From the NCBI GenBank assembly GCA_963675135.1, contig OY776129.1, forward strand, positions 73,811,348 to 73,875,347: a DNA stretch of 64,000 nt. Direction: 5' to 3'. The DNA comes from Galeopsis tetrahit. Its lineage: Eukaryota > Streptophyta > Magnoliopsida > Lamiales > Lamiaceae. The notes under the pieces were generated by a model, which was not told the DNA's origin, did no database searches, and was given only the letters and a program-made list of their open reading frames with translations. The number at the start of each line of letters is the position of its first letter. The first letter of the stretch is position 1. Positions 57,403 to 64,000 of the stretch are shown here, piece after piece. A program made the translations under genes and the position numbers.

Positions 57403-57870
57403 CTCTCTTCAAAAAAAGACTTTTTAATATACCCTTAATTAATTACTTTGTGATTTTTATAGATTTTTGAAAAGTATTACTCCCCGTAGATAGTTACATT
57501 TGACTTTACACATATTAAGAAAAATCAATAAATGTAGTCAAAATTAGCTAATGTGTCAATTTTGTCTTTGAAATCTCATACTTCAAAATCTGTTAAGTCT
57601 TAATTACTCTTATTAATTAGGGGTAAAATTGACAATAAAACATTTAATATTAAAGTAAAAGAGGAAATACAACTGTAATTTGGGACATCCAAAAAAATAA
57701 ATATATAGTCATTTTGTAGGGACAGATGGAGTATTATCTAAATAATTATTAATGAGTTTAATGGTAAATTGAAAATAAACACATTTAATTGACATTAAAA
57801 AATACAAAATGATATTTAAATTAAAAAAAAATGAAAAGTCAAAACTACTTATAAATTGAATTGAAGGGAG
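57403..57870. mobile_element. Degraded Stowaway-like element with another nested inside
   Basis: TA-CTCTCTTCAAAAAAAGAC at the left is mirrored by TTGAATTGAAGGGAG-TA at the right (reverse complement CTCCCTTCAATTC), with GACTTTTT / AAAAGTC just inside. TA flanks both ends. A second element occupies 57480-57731. Confidence 0.5.
57480..57731. mobile_element. Inner Stowaway-like MITE
   Basis: Left TA-CTCCCCGTAGATAGTTAC, right GTAGGGACAGATGGAG-TA (reverse complement CTCCATCTGTCCCTAC). TA flanks at 57478-57479 and 57732-57733. 252 bp, non-coding; the terminal match is imperfect. Confidence 0.6.
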
Positions 57871-59533
57871 TATATTTTAAATAATTTGGTTTTGCTTAAA
57901 GAAAAGGGAATAATATGTGTAATACTCTCTTCGTTGTCGCACTTTTTTTTATAAATATTTCACAATAACATCTATATTTTTCAAATAAAAAAATGATTTA
58001 TAAACTCCATTTTCACAATATTCATAATTTTACATAAAATATTAATATTACATTTATATTATAAAATTATCATTTAAATCTCTATTAATTGTTACACTTT
58101 TTTAATTTGTGTAACTAATCAAATTAGTATAATGAAATGAGGGGAGGAAAAGATGAAAACATCCTAAAATTAAAGAATTCGGACAGAATCTTTAAAAGGG
58201 AAAGGAGTCCCACATGAACTTAAATTATTTTAAGAATGTCCGAGGGTAGAAAAAGGACAATATGAGTATTGGAATTATTATACTGCAGTATACAACGTAT
58301 GATAATAACACAATTCCCTCAAACAACTAAGCAAAACAACAAATGCACTTTAATAAAAAATATATATATATACTCTCAAATTAATACTTTCTCAATCTTC
58401 TTGGGTTTCGGGCGGAGAAAAGCGGACGTGGGGACTCGGGTCGGGGCGCAGCGACTGCTCTCTTTGCGACCGGGCCGGTTTCAGCAATAGAGGGATCACG
58501 AGGCATTGCAGCCCGATCCCGCGAAGCCGGGCAAAAGTGTGTTCAATTATATTTTTTGAGAATATATTTATTCTATTTAAATAGTCAATTTTTAAATATT
58601 TTTTCTATTTTATTAATAAGATTGAGTATCTACCAACCATATTCTTTACTCGTTATCCTATATATTTTTTTTATAATTAAAATATGATTTAAAAAAAATA
58701 TGTATAAAAAAAAGTAAGCAAACTTTTTATGGATAGAAATAGTACTTAATTTGTCCATTTTTATAATTTCTATTTGAGTTTGAATACAAAATTTTCAGGA
58801 AAACTAATTAAAGTGGAAGTTTGAGAATGATGTTTCACACTATTTATATCAATGTAAGAATTCAAAGTTCCATTTTTTTATAAGTTAATTGTAGTTCATG
58901 AGTTTTATAAACACGTACGTACAACACGGGAATACATGCTAACATTTCAAAAGAAATGAAATAAGATTGATAAATATTTAGGAATATTGTGTGATAGAGA
59001 AGTAGTATATTATACAAAAGAAGGATAAGTTAACCAATGTTGGATGCTTGAATGAATCTTTGCCTTTTACTTTTTGCAGGTGGGGGAGAATGCTTATATT
59101 GTGATTAGCTATAATTATCACTAATTATTCATTATAAGCACCTTTAATTTTAATGTGTGCTTCCTTCTGTCACCTTTACGCACATTACACGCCAACTTCC
59201 AACTTCTACCTTTGTTTTTTTTAAGCATATGTAATTGTAAGTAGAATCGTCGTAATGAATCAAATTTAATCGAATCAAAAGACTACACTAATATAGAAAT
59301 TCTATTGAATTATATAAAAAAATGAAATAAGAACATCAAATTAGATTTGAACTAGTGAAATTTATGAATGGTTGAATGTCACTTGATAACTCTTATCCCC
59401 GTCCCTCCTCCCGTATAATAGTTTGCATATTACATGGTATGTAAGTCACCTTATCAAATCTTATGTGACGAGCTCGATATTAAAATACAAGGAAAAAAAA
59501 ATAGAAATAATTTTTATCGATTCAAACATATTA
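57871..59533. other. AT-rich intergenic DNA with one GC-rich island
   Basis: Nothing coding is supported. A further Stowaway-like left end (CTCTCTTCGTTGTCGCAC) lies at about 57925. The GC-rich island at 58395-58540 is listed separately. Confidence 0.55.
58395..58540. other. GC-rich island of unknown origin
   Basis: About 145 bases (GGGCGGAGAAAAGCGGACGT, GCGACCGGGCCGG, CCCGATCCCGCGAAGCCGGG) with base composition far from the AT-rich surroundings and abrupt edges at a (TA)n run and a T/A-rich stretch. I do not recognise it. An organelle or rDNA insert, or a transposon terminus, are options. Confidence 0.4.
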
Positions 59534-59826
59534 CTCCCTCCATCCCGTGATTACTTGCACATTTTCCTTATTTGGACGTCCCAAAATTACTTGCATACTC
59601 TTAATATGGAAATACCCCACAAAATTAATACCCTCCCAACATCATTTTATTTTCAAAATTGACACCACCTTTTTACATACATTTTACTTTACACATCATA
59701 TCCACTTTACACCTCACCAAATCACCTAAAATACCCCTCATTTATCTTACATTACCAACCACTAAATTCACTTTTCTTAAACAATGTGCCGGTCAAACTG
59801 TGCAAGTAATTCTGGGACGGAGGGAG
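59534..59826. mobile_element. Stowaway MITE (Tc1/mariner), intact ends
   Basis: CTCCCTCCATCCCGTGATTA at the left; right end reverse-complemented CTCCCTCCGTCCCAGAATTA, both then reading CTTGCACA. TA target duplication at 59532-59533 and 59827-59828. 293 bp, non-coding. The CTCCCTCCGTCCCA terminus is the classic plant Stowaway signature. The degraded copy at 5022-5296 is related. Confidence 0.93.
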
Positions 59827-59828
59827 TA

Positions 59829-62003
59829 CTATATATTATTAGGGAAAGCATCGTCTCCTTTTCCCATCACATAATTTAATTCATATCTCCATGTTAACTT
59901 ATCATGTTCGAATCCAAAGAAATACATTGAGTTAGATTGATTATTAGTATATTTTTATTTGATCGAACCTTCACGATTATTTGGAGTTAAATATTGCCGA
60001 ATGCAGGAACGGGGGGCTGCCACCGAGAGTCCGAGACGCAGGAGGGCGACACCTCACTGTGTGTAAATCGCACACGAGGGATTGACTAGGTTTTTGAGAG
60101 AATAAGGAGATGAGATGATTTAAAAGAAAGGGGTGAGCTTACAAAAATTATGAGATTTTAAATTTGAAATAATATTTATTATTCAAAATATTGGGGCATT
60201 TTATAAATTAAGGGTATAATATAATTTTTAATTCCATTTTGAATTTAATAAAAATGGTTTAAACTTATTAGAAAAAAAATCTCATTAATGTTTTGATGTG
60301 ACACGATGATAATTGTTGGTAAAACTACCACGAGTAACGAACTCCTGCAATCAATATTATATCAAATTTCACCTACTATTTGATTGATACTTTAATTAGA
60401 TATATATTGTCAAATTACCAGTTACTCCATACTACTAGGAAAAAATATAATAATATACCTAATAAATAATTGCAGTTTTTAATTGGGGGGAATTGTACGT
60501 ATTTCGAGTAGGCAGTAGGTAAATTATTGATAGAGGCACATGTGAATCTGAGTGATGATGTAACTTTGTGCGTGCATTTTGGTCCACTTCTATGATAATA
60601 ATTGATACACCCAATTATTTTTCTTGGTAGATGAAGATCAAGTAACTTTATTTTTTACCTTTTTTTTACAAAGAAAATGATACCCTCGATAACAAAACGT
60701 AAATAAAAATATCCTTAAAATATATATATATATATATATATCATCGATTCGAGTATGACAATTGACAGTCCCAATAAGAAAACGTAAATAAAAATACTGC
60801 AATTATTTTTTAATAATCGAGTGCATTTATTCCACAACTCACTCTTTTTTCCTAAGATTTTTTTATCAAATTGATTATAAGTGAACCAAATGATCAAAAT
60901 TTCAATTAAGTATTAAATATTCCCTAATCACTTATAGTGGCGCATGTGCCTAATTTTTGCAGTCAGAAGATATTAAGAGGGGTGTTGAAAATGGGACAAT
61001 ATATAATAATAAATAAATAATAATAATAATGAAATAGTGGAGTGGACCACAGGACTACGAAGAAACCCGGGCCTGAAGTGATGATCCGAGTCCATTGACC
61101 ACCCACTGGACCACCTCGTTTCTTCCTCTCACGTTAAAAAAAATAAAAAAATATACTCATTTAAAATAAATTATGTAAATAAATTATAAAAAAAATTATA
61201 ACCAGTTTAAAATACTGTAAAAAGGAAAACGGCAGACAATTAATGGAGTAGTTTAATTTGGCATGCTCACTTTTCTGAACAACTTATAGAAAAAAGACAA
61301 TACTACTCCAAGATATACAGAATTTAACAGTCAATTTTATGATTATAAATATTAAACAATAGAAAAGGTCGGTTGAAAATATATCCAAATAAGGTAAACT
61401 TGGTGTAGCAAGTGTGATTGTATTGAAATTTACCCAGAAAGTTACAAAACTAAATTGATGAAATTATAAAGTAAGTATATTAGAAAAAAAATGATGTTTC
61501 CAATTCTAACAACTCCATCAACCTATCCACGCACTATTTTTTTGGGTTGAACAAAAGAAAGTGAATAAGCACATGAGAAGGCTGAAAAGTAAAAACCCCC
61601 AAAACATGGAGTTGGAACAAAATAGTTTCCAATTTACACGTCAAAAGTTCAAATTAAAAAAATAAAAGATTGGTGAAGAAGACTGCTATATATTGTACTC
61701 TATTATTGAATACGAGTATTTCTTATACACTTTCATTTTAAATTTTATTATATAAGAGTGAAATTGATCAAATACAAGTACTTAATTAAATAAAAATTCT
61801 GCACTTAAAATAAAATAAAATATACTCCATATTTTAATATCTACTAGTAATCTAGTGTATATCATGAATGCAAATGTAGTAAAATTCAAGGATGCAACCA
61901 CACCCCACGCCCTCTTAAATCCATCCACGTGCACAATACAACAAATCACAATATACAATTAAACTTGCATTTGAAATTTTGCATACACTATTCATCTTTC
62001 TCC
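59829..62003. other. AT-rich intergenic DNA
   Basis: No gene is supported. It includes a GC-rich patch (59998-60085, GGGGGGCTGCCACCGAGAGTC) and a (TA)n run (60720-60741). Confidence 0.55.
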
Positions 62004-62153
62004 TTCTATTCAATATGCTCATGCCCAAGACTGACGGTACGTATGGATTGAATCGCACTCCGTTCTGATAGTCTGTTCTCTTTCTATTCAGTATGCTCAT
62101 GCCCAAGACTGACGATACCTATGGATTGAATCGCACTCCGTTCTGATAGTCTG
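62004..62153. repeat. Tandem duplication, 72-bp unit at 78-bp spacing
   Basis: TTCTATTCAATATGCTCATG ... GATAGTCTG (62004-62075) recurs at 62082-62153 with three substitutions and a short spacer. Confidence 0.9.
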
Positions 62154-62438
62154 CAGGATCTGTAGAGTTAGGTACATCTTCTCACTGATGACATGCACAT
62201 TTGATATTTCCACACTTTTAGAAAGATTAAAATCACATTCTCTTTTAAGAAAAAGACATTTATGTGAATTCACAACTAATGAATAATAGGTGTTTTGTGA
62301 CACTTTATTTGATAACAATATTTCTACATCTACAAGCCCCATAAAAGGTCAATGGTGTGTATTATATTGATTTGGAATATGAGATATTTATTTTGATTTA
62401 GTTATGAGATCATTGTGGACTCGAACATTATATAAATA

Positions 62439-62797
62439 GGGATTATAGTTTTTTTAGTCCTTTAAATTGGACTAATTTTGAATTTGGTTCTGATGGAATA
62501 CACATTTTGATCTCATAAGTTGGCCGAAATTTTGAATTCAGTCCAATTACTACCATTGTAGGTAAATAAATCGGTCAAATTCTTAGCTCGTGTGCAATTC
62601 AAATCAACTGTGAATTTACTCATGTGCAGAAAAATGCAAAAATCAATGGATTTGATCGATTTATTTACCTCAAATTGTAGTAATTGGACTGAATTCAAAA
62701 TTTCGACCAACTTATGGGACTAAAATCAAAATGTGTATTCTATCGGGACCAAATTCAAAATTAGTCCAACTTAATGGACTAAAAAAACTTTAATCCC
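62439..62797. mobile_element. Foldback (long-TIR) MULE-like element, perfect 9-bp TSD
   Basis: Almost the whole 359-bp element is one inverted repeat: the left half (GGGATTATAGTTTTTTTAGT, GGACTAATTTTGAATTTGGT, CAGTCCAATTACTAC) is mirrored by the right half, arms about 150 bp with scattered mismatches. The 9-bp duplication ATATAAATA lies at 62430-62438 and 62798-62806. Non-coding. Long arms and a 9-bp duplication fit a Mutator-type foldback. Confidence 0.92.
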
Positions 62798-62934
62798 ATA
62801 TAAATATATTCAACACGATAGGTTAATTTTCACTTGATCGCTTATATAAAAATTATGAAATTAAGTTCTCCAGAAAGAATTAAAATTCTTTCATGCAAGA
62901 CTTTACAAAATATGCTTCTTTAAAAAAAAAATAG

Positions 62935-63030
62935 GGACGTGAGAATCTCGAATCCCGACGGTAAAATCCAGATTATGAATCGGGGGACAAGCGGAGTCCG
63001 AGTATCCACGCTCAGACACCTGGATATTAT
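62935..63030. other. GC-richer patch of unknown origin
   Basis: GGACGTGAGAATCTCGAATC ... GGGGGACAAGCGGAGTCCGAG ... CACCTGGATATTATAAAG. It shares GAGTCCGAG with the patch at 59998-60085. It might be a SINE or retrotransposon scrap; not identified. Confidence 0.35.
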
Positions 63031-64000
63031 AAAGAAAAATACTACTAGTAAGTATAAAATTGATTCAAGGGGAAATAATAATTAAATTTTTTAGAATCAC
63101 ACTGAATGAAATTGGATTATTGAAGCAATTTGTTATCACATGGGATGTCATTTTGGAAACGGCAACCACAAAATACAAGTAGGTCCGCATGAATGAATCC
63201 CTTCCCTAGTCGAACATGACTTGTTTGGAAACTGGGAGTTCCTTTTCTGTCAATATTCCGTTTCTACATTTGATAGGCAGCCAAACAGAGCACAGAGATG
63301 TGTGACAATTCATTAAAACTAATTTATTCATTTTCCTAATTTATTTCTTGTGTTTATGCTTCCATAATGATTACTGTAATGTGGTGGGTGGGTGAGGACC
63401 ACGCTTATTCACGGGTGTCGCATCCATTTTCCAAATTTATAAACCTTAATAAAACTCAACTTTGTTTATTACTCCTATGTTTCAGTTGCATTTAATTCAA
63501 TTATTATTAATCAATTTATTTCACTTTATGTTTCCCTTTAATCATTATTTATTGCTTAGTTTTGTATTCCCTCCACCCACATGAATTTCTTTCTACCCTT
63601 GTGTGTCACAAATTATGTCCCAGATTTTTTTTTTACTGAAAACATTAAATATTCAAAAACACACTTATTTTTAAAGAAATTTCAATGAATTTAATTTCTG
63701 TGTCATCTAAGTGGTACAAAGAGAATAAGAGGGTTCTTCCCCTTGAAATGCTTGGTTCGAGGGCCAAAAACAAGTATGAAACGAGACGAACAAAAACGAT
63801 AATTTCTCCCTTTCGAGAAATACATCATTTTTCATTTTTACCATCCATACAAATACTATACTCCTAGATAGGACATAGGAGTAATTGATACAAACACATC
63901 TAAAGCCAATCGAACCCCATCCACCAACCAAACTACATTAGACCTAGTGCGTGATTTATGCTGCATCATGTGGATTTCCCCTCATGCACCTCTTCAATAA
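63031..64000. other. Intergenic DNA to the right edge
   Basis: AT-rich. One Stowaway-like left terminus (ttccctccacccacatgaatt near 63569) has no matching right end. No gene is supported. Confidence 0.55.

Overview
This window is AT-rich nuclear DNA from a flowering plant, almost certainly a eudicot. The evidence is spliced GT-AG genes whose proteins belong to plant-specific families, a plant L1-type LINE, a tRNA-Asp-primed LTR retrotransposon of the Athila/Tat kind, and many small DNA transposons (MULE-like, hAT-like, Stowaway, Helitron). An asterid such as a member of the Lamiales is possible, but the sequence alone does not decide it. No CRISPR array, operon, rRNA or tRNA gene was seen.

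Five host genes can be modelled. (1) A DUF3527 protein, + strand, CDS 15685-18397, with an intron in its 5' leader. (2) A UVR plus NTF2/SnoaL-like protein, probably plastid-targeted, - strand, 18964-20364, convergent with gene 1. (3) Inositolphosphorylceramide synthase, + strand, 11 coding exons, 42024-45230. (4) A brassinosteroid-signalling kinase (BSK) pseudokinase, closest to BSK5, + strand, 10 exons, 51664-54052. (5) A RING-CH (RINGv) membrane-anchored ubiquitin ligase, - strand, 55110-56711, convergent with gene 4. Genes 3-5 touch membrane biology (sphingolipid head groups, receptor-kinase signalling, membrane E3 ligase), but nothing shows that the five genes form one pathway.

The rest is transposon territory. 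1-3570 is the 5' part of a LINE (- strand) with both reading frames open and a 4-base ORF1/ORF2 overlap. 4900-11040 holds a hAT-like element with a nested Stowaway, a MITE and a Helitron inside a degraded hAT. 20640-23874 is a back-to-back cluster of three TIR elements abutting the promoter of gene 2. 25886-35298 is a three-layer nest: an LTR retrotransposon (gag-protease only, nearly identical LTRs) inside a 249-bp MITE inside a larger TIR element, with target-site duplications readable at every layer. 46913-47749 holds a third member of an element family whose copies carry internal CGAC-rich hairpins. 57400-63000 holds Stowaway elements and a near-perfect foldback element.

The most unusual signals are the hairpin-bearing TIR family (20648, 21581, 46913), the three-layer nest, the palindrome array in the LTR promoter, and a hairpin in the retrotransposon whose arm copies the polypurine tract.
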